Below, piece after piece: positions 1 to 8,401 of a DNA stretch of 64,000 nucleotides. Origin of the DNA: Ilumatobacter coccineus YM16-304 (GTDB taxonomy: Bacteria > Actinomycetota > Acidimicrobiia > Acidimicrobiales > Ilumatobacteraceae). The translations under genes and the position numbers were made by a program. How positions within the stretch are numbered: the first letter of the stretch is position 1; every line of letters starts with the position of its first letter. The stretch lies in the NCBI RefSeq assembly GCF_000348785.1, contig NC_020520.1:372001-436000 (forward strand), given 5' to 3'. Below the pieces are notes generated by a model. The model saw only the letters and a list, made by a program, of their open reading frames with translations. It was not told where the DNA came from and did no database searches.

Positions 1-430
1 GCGAACGCGGGTCGGGGCCGCCGTCCTTGAACCATTGGAGTCGGCGGGACCGGAAACGCCAGGTGCCGTCGACGTCGCGTGCGTACTGGTCGTGATAGCG
101 ACCGCTTCCTCGGATGCGCCAGCCGTGATCGGCCGACAACTCGATCACCAGCAGGTCGACCGAGCCGTTGCCCTTCGCCCCGTCGACCTCGATCACCGGG
201 TTGAGCATGAGGTGGCGTGTGCCGGCCAGCATCGGTTGGTCGCGGGTGTGTTCCTCGGCGAGTGACATCAACCGGTGCAGTTTCGCCCGCGAGCGAATGG
301 TCACGCCGTTGTCGGTGAACTCGGCATCGTCGGTGAAGAGGTCGGCGTACGCATCGGGTTGCCGGGGCCACTCGTCGACGATCTGGCCGTAGCGCCCGAT
401 GAGGTTCGAGATGTGCTGGTAGTCGTTCAC
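1..430 (-). CDS. SnoaL-like (NTF2-fold) protein, 3' end outside the window
   Basis: The minus-strand frame starts at a GTG at 430 and is still open at base 1, so the C-terminus is missing. The visible ~143 residues have the pattern of SnoaL-like polyketide-cyclase/dehydratase-fold proteins: an N-terminal helix (LIGRYGQIVDE), an early DAEFTDNG strand, and the late segment DVDGTWRFRSRRLQWF, typical of this fold. Members are small enzymes or binding proteins with a cone-shaped pocket; the substrate cannot be told. It begins 10 bases after the stop of the esterase at 441 and is the last visible gene of the TetR-led operon 430-3710, so a role with the esterase, decarboxylase-like protein and SDR is inferred. 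Confidence 0.8.
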   Translation of the reverse strand, partial: MNDYQHISNLIGRYGQIVDEWPRQPDAYADLFTDDAEFTDNGVTIRSRAKLHRLMSLAEEHTRDQPMLAGTRHLMLNPVIEVDGAKGNGSVDLLVIELSADHGWRIRGSGRYHDQYARDVDGTWRFRSRRLQWFKDGGPDPRS

Positions 431-440
431 GATGGCTCGC

Positions 441-1433
441 TCACGACCGTGACGCAGGCCCGGCACGAAGGTGGCGATTCATCTCGGCGACGGCGCGGTC
501 GAACGCCTGGAGACCTTCGGGGAGGATGCCGCCCATGTTGCAGAACGCGTGCGGCAGCCCCTGTTCGAGCCGCGCGTCGACCGTCACTCCCGACCGAGCG
601 AGCATCTCCGCGTACCGCATCGCCTCGTCGCGGAGCGGGTCGTACTCGGCGGCAAGAATCAGGGTGGCGGGGTGAGCGGTCGGTACCGAGTCGGCCGATG
701 CGGGGGTGAGACGGGGATCGGTGTGCGTCGCCTCGTCGGGCGCGTACTGGTGCCACATCCATTCCATCTGTTCGCGAGCCGGCGGCAGCAGGCCGCCGAG
801 CGACTGCCACGACGGTGTCGACATGTTGATGTCGAGCGCGGGTTCGAGGAGGAGGAGGAACTGCAGACCCGCGTCGTCGCCGGCGCTCGCTGCCACTGCC
901 GCCGCGAGACCGCCACCCGAGCTCTCACCGGCGAGAGCGATCCGCGTGCGGTCGCCTCCGATGTCGTCGGCGTGGGTTCGTGCCCACCGGACCGCGGCGA
1001 CGCAGTCGTCGAAGGCGGCCGGAAAGGGTGCCTCGGGAGCGAGTCGGTAGTCGACGTTGACGACCACGGCGCCCGTCTGATCGGCCATGCGGCGGCAGAG
1101 GTGATCGGAATGTTCGAGGTCGCCGAGGATCCAACCGCCCGCGTGGAAGTAGACGACGATCGGTTGGCCTGGCTCGTTGCTGGCCCGGTAGACGCGAACA
1201 TCGAATTCGGCGTCGTCTGGGCCGATGCGGTGCTGAGCCACCCGCCACATCTCTTCTCGCTCGGGGACGGTCGCTCGATTCGCGGCCGCTTCCCGGGAGC
1301 CGTCGACACCGATCCGGTTCATGGTCGGCGCGGCCCGGATCGCGCCGAGGATCGCTCCGACGAGCGGTGACGGCTCGGACAGGCCGAGTCCCGCAAAGTC
1401 GATCGGGGCGACGGTCGGGGTGTCGCCACTCAT
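441..1433 (-). CDS. alpha/beta hydrolase, hormone-sensitive-lipase (HSL) family esterase
   Basis: 330 residues from ATG 1433. The HSL-family oxyanion motif appears as YFHAGGWILGD (HAGG instead of the usual HGGG), and the nucleophile elbow is GESSGGGLA, giving the catalytic Ser. Further on come the acid region (EYDPLRDEA) and a C-terminal GLPHAF with the catalytic His. These are the three triad elements in the normal order and at normal length. It should hydrolyse short- to medium-chain esters in the cytosol. The ATG overlaps the TGA of the upstream decarboxylase-family gene by four bases, so translation is probably coupled. The frame stays open upstream to 1610, but that stretch is antisense-like low-complexity sequence, so the ATG at 1433 is preferred. 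Confidence 0.9.
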   Translation of the reverse strand: MSGDTPTVAPIDFAGLGLSEPSPLVGAILGAIRAAPTMNRIGVDGSREAAANRATVPEREEMWRVAQHRIGPDDAEFDVRVYRASNEPGQPIVVYFHAGGWILGDLEHSDHLCRRMADQTGAVVVNVDYRLAPEAPFPAAFDDCVAAVRWARTHADDIGGDRTRIALAGESSGGGLAAAVAASAGDDAGLQFLLLLEPALDINMSTPSWQSLGGLLPPAREQMEWMWHQYAPDEATHTDPRLTPASADSVPTAHPATLILAAEYDPLRDEAMRYAEMLARSGVTVDARLEQGLPHAFCNMGGILPEGLQAFDRAVAEMNRHLRAGPASRS

Positions 1434-2257
1434 GTCGGCGGCTCCAGTCGGATCACGGCATTCCGAGGCAGCGTCACGCGTGAATGGACGACGGTCGCGG
1501 TGCGATATTCGAGTACCGGGAGCGCCCTGAGCGCCTCGATGATGTGCGCGGAGCTCGGTGCTTGCTGCCAGGTGGGAGCGTCGAAGCTGATCGTTCCCTG
1601 GCCCGTCCACGCCTCGGACACCGCGACGGTCGACAGCAGCTTGGTCGGGTAGTCGGCGTCGGCGCCACCTTCGGGATTCGGGATGTACTTCCAGCCGAGC
1701 GCGACCTGTTCTCGCTCACCGCTGAGCGAGGCGAGTACTGACTCGTCGAGCGGTGAGAGGCCGTCGACCTCGCCGCGCACCAGTCGCGTGCCGTACTCGC
1801 TGCATTCGAAGGCGGCGCGGCCATCGGAGCGTTCGTGGTCGGGGATCTCGCCGACGATCTTGGCGTAGCCCTGGAGTTCGCGGCCGGCGATCACGGGCCT
1901 CGGGTCGGATTCCCAGATCACCAGGCTGTACGGGCCGACCACATCGTGATCAGGATCGTGGCCGCCGCTCGACGATCGATGGCGAACGTTCACCTGGACG
2001 CGCACCACGTTGTACTGGCGGCCGCCGAGCCAGTCGACTCCGCCGTTGTGTGAACTCGAGACGGTCACGACCGGATCGCCCTCGACCTCGAAGAACCGAG
2101 GGAGGAACGGCTCGATCGCGGCCCGCTCGGTGAGGAACGGCACGGAGATGTTGCGCAGGTCCTCCATGACGGTCACGTCGGGGAGGAGCGATGGGCCGAA
2201 GACCACGGGCATGTCGTAGCGCTGTGTGGGGTCGAACTCGAAGGCCATGGTGGTCAC
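1430..2257 (-). CDS. acetoacetate decarboxylase family protein
   Basis: 275 residues from GTG 2257; an ATG at 2248 is the alternative. The sequence follows the acetoacetate decarboxylase (ADC) fold: an N-terminal segment ending in PFLPRFFEVEGDP, a central strand set (YNVVRVQVNVRH), and REL-QGYAKIVGE. In that last segment a Lys sits where ADC places its Schiff-base lysine. Many ADC-like proteins are not true decarboxylases, so only the family is claimed. The start codon overlaps the stop of the SDR gene (GTGA), and its own stop overlaps the esterase start. The operon as a whole suggests breakdown of a keto-acid, ketone or ester substrate, which is inference. Confidence 0.8.
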   Translation of the reverse strand: MTTMAFEFDPTQRYDMPVVFGPSLLPDVTVMEDLRNISVPFLTERAAIEPFLPRFFEVEGDPVVTVSSSHNGGVDWLGGRQYNVVRVQVNVRHRSSSGGHDPDHDVVGPYSLVIWESDPRPVIAGRELQGYAKIVGEIPDHERSDGRAAFECSEYGTRLVRGEVDGLSPLDESVLASLSGEREQVALGWKYIPNPEGGADADYPTKLLSTVAVSEAWTGQGTISFDAPTWQQAPSSAHIIEALRALPVLEYRTATVVHSRVTLPRNAVIRLEPPT

Positions 2258-3024
2258 CGCCCTTGGGGAGCTGCCCGGTACTCGACGTTCGCATCGAACT
2301 CGCCGATGGTGAAGGCCGGCTTGTCGTGGAGTCTCACTCTGATCTCACCGTTGGCGCCGGTCAGCATCAAGTCGACCGCTTCGCTCGCCATGTCGGCAGC
2401 GGTGATCAGCGGGATGCCGGCCTGTCGGACGACGTCGGCGATCAGTGTCGTGTCGACTGTTGCCGGACAGAGCGCGTTGATCCGGAGCTGCTTCCCGCGC
2501 ATGCCCTGTGCAGTGCTGCGGACGAGGTGGATCGCAGCGGCCTTGCTGGCGGCGTAGATCGAATCGGCCGCAGTCGGCACCAGCCCCGCTCGAGACGCGG
2601 TGACGGTGATCGCTCCGCCGCGCTCCGTCATGAGCGGGAGTAGGTGCCGGAGCCCGTGGAAGACGCCGTCGACGTTGACCGACATGACCCGACGGTACGC
2701 CTCGAGCGGCGCCTCGTGGACCGCCATGAACGGAGCGTCGCCCGGTGCGGTCATCACCCCCGAGTTGAGGAGCGCGTAGTCGGCGACACCGACCTCGTCG
2801 ACGCTCTGGCTGATTGCGTTGCCGAGGCTCGCGTCGTCGGAGACGTCGCCGTGGAAGAACGCTCCACCCACCTCGTCGGCGAGCAGACCGCCGGCATCGT
2901 CGTTGATGTCGACGATCACCACGCGACGACCCGATGCCGCCATCTGCCGAACTGCCTCGGCCCCGATGCCGGTGGCCCCGCCGACGACGAGTGCTGTCTG
3001 CGCCGCCATGGTCGCTCCTGTCAT
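2254..3024 (-). CDS. SDR family NAD(P)-dependent oxidoreductase
   Basis: 256 residues from ATG 3024, which overlaps the TetR stop as ATGA; a second ATG at 3009 (MAAQTAL) is also possible. It has the classical short-chain dehydrogenase layout: a GGATGIG nucleotide loop near the N-terminus, VDIN at the end of beta-2 (an acidic residue there usually favours NAD over NADP), an LNSGV strand (NAG-like), and the catalytic Ser plus YAASK Tyr/Lys pair. It should oxidise or reduce an alcohol/ketone pair in the cytosol. It sits between the regulator and the ADC-like gene in a tightly overlapped operon. Confidence 0.9.
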   Translation of the reverse strand: MTGATMAAQTALVVGGATGIGAEAVRQMAASGRRVVIVDINDDAGGLLADEVGGAFFHGDVSDDASLGNAISQSVDEVGVADYALLNSGVMTAPGDAPFMAVHEAPLEAYRRVMSVNVDGVFHGLRHLLPLMTERGGAITVTASRAGLVPTAADSIYAASKAAAIHLVRSTAQGMRGKQLRINALCPATVDTTLIADVVRQAGIPLITAADMASEAVDLMLTGANGEIRVRLHDKPAFTIGEFDANVEYRAAPQGR

Positions 3025-3710
3025 GACTCTCGCCGGTCGTAGCCGTCGGCGACCTGCGTCGGGACCTCGTCGGACCACACCCGCTTCCAGATGGCGATCG
3101 TTCGATCGAGCGTCTCGACGAGGTCGGCGTCACCCCCGCCTGCCGCCCATGCTGAGAGTGCCGAGTCGCGTACGTCGAGGCACGACGTCACGATGGCGCG
3201 TGCGACGACGAACCGATCGGGTTGGTCGGGCACGAACGGGAGGATGGTGCGGGTCAACTCGTTGCGCCACCGGTTGTGGAATGCGCCGCTGCGCTCGACG
3301 AAGTGCTTCGACTTCAGTGAGCGTCGCATGCGAGCGACATCATCGGGGTCGTTCGTCATGTCGGTCATCTGGACGATCGAGGCAGCGAGGATCGCATCGG
3401 CCGGTTCGAGATCGTCGAGGAGCAGTCGAGTGAGGGCGACGTGGTCGTCCATCGACGACGGGAGGTCGACATAGATCGCGTCGGCCTTGGTCTCGAAGTA
3501 GCGGAAGAACGTGCGCACCGAGATGTCGGAGCGCTCGGCGATGGCTTCCACCGTCGTCTTGTCGAGACCGCCGTCCTCGCCGCCGTTCTCTTCGTACAAC
3601 TCGACGGCCGCAGCGAAGATGCGGCGACGCTGAGCGTTCTTGCGACGCTTCGCCGGCCCCGGCTCGTCGGCGGCACGCAGGTCGGCGATCCGTGTGGCGA
3701 GGTCGCTCAT
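3021..3710 (-). CDS. TetR/AcrR family transcriptional regulator
   Basis: 229 residues, ATG 3710. The N-terminal ~70 residues form a TetR DNA-binding domain: an RRIFAAAVELYEENG helix, then TVEAIAERSDISVRTFFRYFETKAD, the typical TetR helix-turn-helix with the FRYF signature. The remaining helices are an unassigned ligand-binding domain. It is the first gene of the leftward operon and is divergent from the luciferase-like monooxygenase at 3895. The 184-base gap holds repeated palindrome-like sequences (3767-3797) that are candidate operators. It most likely represses both transcription units until a substrate-derived ligand binds. Confidence 0.92.
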   Translation of the reverse strand: MSDLATRIADLRAADEPGPAKRRKNAQRRRIFAAAVELYEENGGEDGGLDKTTVEAIAERSDISVRTFFRYFETKADAIYVDLPSSMDDHVALTRLLLDDLEPADAILAASIVQMTDMTNDPDDVARMRRSLKSKHFVERSGAFHNRWRNELTRTILPFVPDQPDRFVVARAIVTSCLDVRDSALSAWAAGGGDADLVETLDRTIAIWKRVWSDEVPTQVADGYDRRES

Positions 3711-3766
3711 CGGCGCGCCCTGTCTCCGTGGGCCCCGCTCGGATTCCGACGGTACGGGCTGCTGTG

Positions 3767-3797
3767 TGGCATGACTGCCATCTTGACATGACTGCCA
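3767..3797. promoter_or_regulatory. candidate TetR operator, two copies
   Basis: TGGCATGACTGCCA at 3767-3780 is an inverted repeat (TGGCA / TGCCA, 4-base spacer). Eleven bases of it (CATGACTGCCA, 3770-3780) recur exactly at 3787-3797, 17 bases downstream. The second copy overlaps a TTGACA hexamer at 3783-3788 that could be a -35 box for the rightward gene, though no good -10 is visible. Position between a TetR gene and its divergent neighbour supports operator function; binding is inferred. Confidence 0.5.
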
Positions 3798-3894
3798 ACT
3801 TCATGCAAGGTGGTCATCGTGACGAGCCGACGAACCCGTCGGCGCACGACTGGATGCACCACGCGACGCATCACACGACAGAGGAGACAGCACG

Positions 3895-5070
3895 ATGAAG
3901 GTCGGAGTGACGATCTGGTTCCAGAACATGGCCGACATGCAGGAGCGAGCGATGGCCGGCGTGAAAGACCAGCCGATGCCACGCTCCGACTTCGACTGCC
4001 TCCAGGACGAGTTCGCCCTGTGCGACCTCGTCGAACCGCTCGGCTTCGACAAGCTCTGGACGATCGAGCACCACTGCAGTCCGTACGGGATGACGGTCAC
4101 GCCAGCCCAGATCTTCTCCTACATGGCCGGGCGCACCAGTCGGATCGGCTTCGGCTCGATGGTGATGGTGCTGCCCTGGAACGACCCCATCCGCCTCGCC
4201 GGTGAGATCTCGATGCTCGACAACATGCTCGCCGGACGCGAGTTGTCGATCGGCGTGGGCCGCGGTGCGGCACCACAGGAGTTCGCCGCGTTCCGTACCG
4301 ACTACGCGGAGTCCCGCGAACGCATGCTCGAGATCCTCGAAATCCTCCGTCTGGCGCTCAGTCGCGAGTTCTTCTCCTACGACGGACAGCACTACCAGAT
4401 CCCCGAGACATCGATCCGTCCGCAGCCCTACACCGCCGACCTCACCCGCAACATGCTGATGGCGTGGAGCAGCCCCGAGACGCGCGACCTGGCCGCCCAA
4501 TCCGGTTGTGCTCCACTTTTCAACAACTTCAGCAACTGGAACGGCGTGAAGACGTCCACCGACGAGTTCAACGCGGTCCGCCGGTCGCACGGTTGGGACG
4601 AGGTGGTCGGCACCGTTGCCGGGCCGATCTTCGTCTCGCGTGACAAGGAGAAGGTCGAGCAGGCTCGCGAGTGGGTCAAGATGACCTACGACACCAGCAT
4701 CTGGCACTACGGCCTGTTCAACCAGCCGTCGATACGAGCGCTGCTCGAAGGCAAGGAAGGCGCGGAGCTCGAAGCGACCGTCGAAGCCATCCGCTCCGCT
4801 TCGCTCAACGTCGGTGCGTTCGGGACGCCCGAGGAGGTGCTCGAGACACTGCAGAGCGCCCAGGAGGCCACGGGATTCGGTGAGCTGATCTGCCAGATGA
4901 GCTACGGCATGATGCCCGTCGAGTGGGCGAAGGACAGCATGACCCTCTTCTCCGAAGAGGTGCTCCCGACACTCAAGGCCATCGAGACCGAGAACACCCA
5001 TTCGACCCCGTTCGCTCAGGTCGAGGAGAGCCGCCGCAAAGCGTCCGCTCACCTCACGGCCACGGCGTAG
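3895..5070 (+). CDS. LLM class flavin-dependent oxidoreductase (luciferase-like monooxygenase)
   Basis: 391 residues, ATG 3895. The sequence has the bacterial-luciferase TIM-barrel pattern: a WTIEHHCSPYGMT segment near residue 60 (the E-H pair of the family), SRIGFGSMVMVLPWNDPIRLAGEISMLD as the next strand-helix pair, and ELSIGVGRGAAPQEF. These enzymes use reduced flavin (FMNH2) and O2 to hydroxylate or cleave substrates. A C-terminal segment of ~35 residues is polar. No flavin reductase is visible beside it. It is divergent from the TetR operon and is probably co-regulated with it. Substrate unknown. Confidence 0.9.
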   Translation: MKVGVTIWFQNMADMQERAMAGVKDQPMPRSDFDCLQDEFALCDLVEPLGFDKLWTIEHHCSPYGMTVTPAQIFSYMAGRTSRIGFGSMVMVLPWNDPIRLAGEISMLDNMLAGRELSIGVGRGAAPQEFAAFRTDYAESRERMLEILEILRLALSREFFSYDGQHYQIPETSIRPQPYTADLTRNMLMAWSSPETRDLAAQSGCAPLFNNFSNWNGVKTSTDEFNAVRRSHGWDEVVGTVAGPIFVSRDKEKVEQAREWVKMTYDTSIWHYGLFNQPSIRALLEGKEGAELEATVEAIRSASLNVGAFGTPEEVLETLQSAQEATGFGELICQMSYGMMPVEWAKDSMTLFSEEVLPTLKAIETENTHSTPFAQVEESRRKASAHLTATA

Positions 5071-5143
5071 CCGGCGAGATGATCGACTCGGTTCCGCTCG
5101 CCGGGGGTGACGCTCGGGGGTGTTGCGGCTGACGAGTGTTGCG

Positions 5144-5497
5144 ACCGGCGCAGTGAGCGCCAGCGAGCAAGGCTGGTGTCGGTGCTCGCTGCAGTGGCGT
5201 GATGTCGGATGCGCTGGCAGGCGCCGACGAGCATCACGGTCGGATGCGCTGGCAGGCGCCGACGAGCATCACGGACCGGCGCAGTGAGCGCCAGCGAGCA
5301 AGGCTGGTGTCGGTGCTCGCAGCAGTGGCGTGTTGTCGGATGCCCTGGCGGGCGCCGACGAGCATCACGGTCGGATGCGCTGGCGGGCGCCGACGAGCAT
5401 CACGGACCGGCGCAGTGAGCGCCAGCGAGCAAGGCTGGTGTCGGTGCTCGCAGCAGTGGCGTGTTGTCGGATGCCCTGGCGGGCACCGACGAGCATC
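5144..5497. repeat. 131-bp tandem repeat, about 2.7 copies, with a nested 35-bp direct repeat
   Basis: Units begin at 5144, 5275 and 5406 (each starting ACCGGCGCAGTGAGCG), exactly 131 bases apart with only a few substitutions. Inside each full unit a 35-base segment starting GTCGGATGC and ending GAGCATCACG occurs twice (for example 5204 and 5239). The third unit has one copy only and runs into the last bases of coaA, whose stop is at 5496-5498. Each unit also has a GCGAGCA...TGCTCGC stem with a 13-base loop (5163-5189 in the first). It lies between two convergent genes. The period is not a multiple of three and no protein is implied. Confidence 0.9.
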
Positions 5498-6449
5498 ACA
5501 GCCGGCGGAGTTGGACTCGGTCGATGCGGTGGTCGGCGTTCTTGCGGACGACGAGTGAGGCGCGGTCGCGGGTGGGGGCGATGTTCTCGACGAGGTTCTT
5601 GCCGTTGATGCTGTTCCAGATGCCGCGTGCGGTCTCGACGGCTTCGTCGTCGGAGAGGTCGGCGTAGAAGCGGAAGAAGCTGTTGGGGTCTTGGAACACC
5701 GATTCGCGGAGCGAGAGGAAGCGCTGGATGTACCAGTCTTCGATGTCGGTCTCGTCGGCGTCGATGTAGATCGAGAAGTCGAAGAAGTCGCTGACGAATT
5801 CGTTGGCGCCGTCGGTGCCGGTGGAGGGGCCGGTCTGGAGGACGTTGAGGCCTTCGAGGATGACGATGTCGGGTTGTTCGATGACGACGGATTCGCCCTC
5901 GACGATGTCGTAGACGATGTGGCTGTAGACGGGTGCTTCGACGCGTGCGCTGCCGCTCTTGATCTCGCGGAGCACGCGGATGAGCTCACGAGTGTCGTAC
6001 GACTCGGGGAAGCCCTTGCGGTGCATGAGGCCGCGTTCTTCGAGCACCGAGTTGGGGTGGAGGAACCCGTCGGTCGTGATGAGGTCGACCTTGGGGTGGT
6101 CGGGCCAGTTGGCGAGCAGCGCTTGGAGGATGCGGGCGAAGGTGCTCTTGCCGACGGCGACCGATCCGGCGATGCCGATCACGTACGGCACCTTGGGAGC
6201 CATGGCACCGAGGAAGGTGGCGGTCACCTTGTGGAGGTCTTGGGTGGCGCTGACGTACAGGTTCAGCAGTCGGCTGAGTGGCAGATAGATGGCAGCGACC
6301 TCGTCCATGTCGATCTGCACGTTGATGCCGCGGAGCCGTTGGAGTTCGGGTTCGCGCAGCGTCATCGGTGTCGCTGCGCGCAGGACCGCCCAGTCGTCAC
6401 GATCGAAGATGAGGTAGCGCGAGGTCTCACCCTTGGCAGCGCCGTTCAC
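5496..6449 (-). CDS. coaA: type I pantothenate kinase
   Basis: 317 residues from GTG 6449, the family's usual length. It phosphorylates pantothenate with ATP, the first step of coenzyme A synthesis in the cytosol. The N-terminus has the bacterial CoaA pattern ([10 protein letters not shown], then an LRGIN-like stretch). The P-loop is GSVAVGKST at about residues 92-100, followed by [12 protein letters not shown] and the RKGFPESYD segment, all hallmark PanK-I motifs. The C-terminus ([14 protein letters not shown]) is also typical. The open frame continues far upstream, but that part is arginine-rich shadow of the divergent methyltransferase. The tandem repeat at 5144-5497 reaches into the stop codon. 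Confidence 0.96.
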   Translation of the reverse strand: MNGAAKGETSRYLIFDRDDWAVLRAATPMTLREPELQRLRGINVQIDMDEVAAIYLPLSRLLNLYVSATQDLHKVTATFLGAMAPKVPYVIGIAGSVAVGKSTFARILQALLANWPDHPKVDLITTDGFLHPNSVLEERGLMHRKGFPESYDTRELIRVLREIKSGSARVEAPVYSHIVYDIVEGESVVIEQPDIVILEGLNVLQTGPSTGTDGANEFVSDFFDFSIYIDADETDIEDWYIQRFLSLRESVFQDPNSFFRFYADLSDDEAVETARGIWNSINGKNLVENIAPTRDRASLVVRKNADHRIDRVQLRRL

Positions 6450-6557
6450 GGTGGCGACGCTAGACGGCAGGGCTGGCTCGGCCCGATTCGCGGGCGTCGG
6501 TGAGACATGTGTCCGGTCCGGGTTCCGCTGCGGGGAGCCGCCACGTAGGGTCCGATC

Positions 6558-7946
6558 GTGGCGATCAGCGAGCAGAAGCGTCGTGGTGCGTGGTACACCC
6601 CGGATGCGCTCGTCGAGCTCGTGGTCGATGCGGTGGTCGATCGAGCATTCGTCGACGGATGCGCGGAGCGTTCGGTTCGTGTGGTCGATCCAGCGTGTGG
6701 CGACGGTCGGTTCTTGGCGGCTGCGGCTGCTCGCGTCGAGGCGTTGGGTGGCCGGTCGGAGCTCGTCGGTGTCGACAGCGACGAGGGTGCGATCGAGGAG
6801 GCGCGGCGTGTGCTCGGGGGCGATGCGCGCTTGGTGCACGCCGACGCGTTGGGTGATCGTGGCCCGGCTGGTCTCGGGCCGTTCGACTTGGTGATCGGCA
6901 ATCCGCCCTACCTGTCGCAGATGGCGTCGTCGACGACGCGCGGTCAGGCGAGTCGTCACGGCGGTGGACCGTATGCCGACGCTGCGGTGGAGTTCGTCGC
7001 GCTCGGTGCGGCGATCGTTCGCCCGGATGGTGGGCGGTTGGCGTATGTGCTCCCGCAGTCGATCCTGTCGGCTCGTGATGCGAAGCCGGTGCGTGAGCGG
7101 GTCGATGCGCGTGCGTCGATGTTCTGGTCGTCGTGGACGGGGGAGCGCGATTTCGAAGCGCAGGTGTTGACGTGCGCGTTGGCGTTCGAGTTCGGTCGTC
7201 CGGACGAGCGGGCCGGCTCGTCGTGGTCGCACGTGGTGACGGCGCGTGCCGGTGTGCCCCCGGTGCCTGATGCGATGTCGGTGTCGGTCGAGACGCTGGG
7301 TGATCGCGCCTGGCTGAACGCCAACTTCCGTGACGAGTACTACGGCATGATCCCGGCGGTCGGTGATCACGAGTCGGGACCGCCGCTCGTCACGAGCGGC
7401 CTGATCGACCCGGGTCGCTCGCTGTGGGGCGAGCGGCCGGTTCGTTTCGCGAAGCAGCGCTTCGACGCGCCGCGGATCGACGTGAGCGCGCTCGACGAGA
7501 GGATGCAGCGGTGGGCGAGCCGTCGGTTGGTGCCGAAGGTGTTGGTGGCGAATCAGACGCCGATCATCGAGGCGGTGTGCGATGCCGAGGGTGCGTGGTT
7601 GCCGGGGGTGCCGGTCGTGTCGGTGTATCCGGAGCACGCCGATGCCGAGACGGCGTGGCAGATCGCCGCGGTGTTGACGTCGCCGGCGGCGTCGGCGTGG
7701 GCGTGGCACGAGCGTGGCGGTTCGGGTCTGTCGGCCAACACGATTCGCGTGGGGCCGGTGATGCTCGCGGCGCTGCCGTGGCCATCGGGTGGTCTCGACG
7801 CCGCCGTCGCAGCACTTCGCGCCGGCGATGTCGTGGCGTGCGGGCGTCTGATCGGCGAGGCGTACGGCGTCGGCGCCGAGGAGGCGGCCGAACTCGACGC
7901 CTGGTGGCTGCCGATCGTGCAGCGGATCGACGAACGGTCGAGGTGA
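6558..7946 (+). CDS. orphan N6-adenine-type DNA methyltransferase (class I SAM-dependent)
   Basis: 462 residues from GTG 6558. The N-terminal [17 protein letters not shown] segment is typical of Eco57I/TaqI-like adenine methyltransferases. Motif I is [12 protein letters not shown] (residues ~42-53, SAM binding), and motif IV, the catalytic tetrapeptide, is IGNPPYL at ~112-118. The C-terminal half probably recognises the target DNA. No endonuclease, specificity subunit or Vsr-like gene is adjacent; neighbours are coaA (divergent) and a cytochrome c. It may therefore be a solitary regulatory or protective methyltransferase. A nonspecific or RNA/protein substrate cannot be excluded, because NPPY also occurs in those enzymes. 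Confidence 0.82.
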   Translation: MAISEQKRRGAWYTPDALVELVVDAVVDRAFVDGCAERSVRVVDPACGDGRFLAAAAARVEALGGRSELVGVDSDEGAIEEARRVLGGDARLVHADALGDRGPAGLGPFDLVIGNPPYLSQMASSTTRGQASRHGGGPYADAAVEFVALGAAIVRPDGGRLAYVLPQSILSARDAKPVRERVDARASMFWSSWTGERDFEAQVLTCALAFEFGRPDERAGSSWSHVVTARAGVPPVPDAMSVSVETLGDRAWLNANFRDEYYGMIPAVGDHESGPPLVTSGLIDPGRSLWGERPVRFAKQRFDAPRIDVSALDERMQRWASRRLVPKVLVANQTPIIEAVCDAEGAWLPGVPVVSVYPEHADAETAWQIAAVLTSPAASAWAWHERGGSGLSANTIRVGPVMLAALPWPSGGLDAAVAALRAGDVVACGRLIGEAYGVGAEEAAELDAWWLPIVQRIDERSR

Positions 7947-7996
7947 GACGTCGGTCCGTTGCCGTTGTGAGCTGATCGGTCGCTGCGAGACTGAGG

Positions 7997-8395
7997 GTGA
8001 TGATGAGTCAGCGTGTTGCCCGGTATTCGCTCTCGACGCTCCTCACGGTGGCAATCGCTGTGGGAGCCGCAGCGTGCGGTGGTGACGGCGACAGTGGCCT
8101 GTCGGAGCAGGCTGCCAAGGGCAAGGAGATCGCGGCGAGCAACGGCTGTGCGTCGTGCCACGGGTCCGATGGCCGTGGCGGGGTCGGCCCCACGTGGATC
8201 GGTCTCGCCGGTTCGGAGGTCGAACTCGACGACGGCACCACGGTGACCGCCGACGACGCGTATCTGCTGCGGGCCATCCTCGACCCGGCTGCCGAGGAGG
8301 TGCCGGGTTATGCGGTCAACATGCCCGAGAACGGGCTGAGTGAAGAGCAGGCGCTCGACATCGTCGCCTACATCAAAGAACTCGTCGCCGAGTAG
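7997..8395 (+). CDS. class I cytochrome c, membrane lipoprotein
   Basis: 132 residues from GTG 7997. ATG 8003 is a likely true start, because GAGGG lies just upstream. A signal peptide ([18 protein letters not shown]) ends in a lipobox with Cys for lipid attachment. The mature part has one heme-binding CASCH motif at about residue 50 and a candidate axial Met in [12 protein letters not shown] near residue 108, then the C-terminal helix [10 protein letters not shown]. It is thus a small monoheme electron carrier held outside the membrane, similar to domains that feed terminal oxidases. No oxidase genes are adjacent. It converges on the methionine aminopeptidase gene with a 6-base gap. Confidence 0.92.
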   Translation: MMMSQRVARYSLSTLLTVAIAVGAAACGGDGDSGLSEQAAKGKEIAASNGCASCHGSDGRGGVGPTWIGLAGSEVELDDGTTVTADDAYLLRAILDPAAEEVPGYAVNMPENGLSEEQALDIVAYIKELVAE

Positions 8396-8401
8396 CCGTT
8401 C

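Noticed and set aside
5144-5497. The repeat array considered as a CRISPR locus
   Set aside because: The units are contiguous 131-base copies without unique spacers and no cas genes are near.
5199-5558. Short plus-strand frames with repeated peptides across the 131-bp repeats
   Set aside because: The 131-base period changes the reading frame at every unit, so the same peptide appears in several frames, which is not expected of a real gene.
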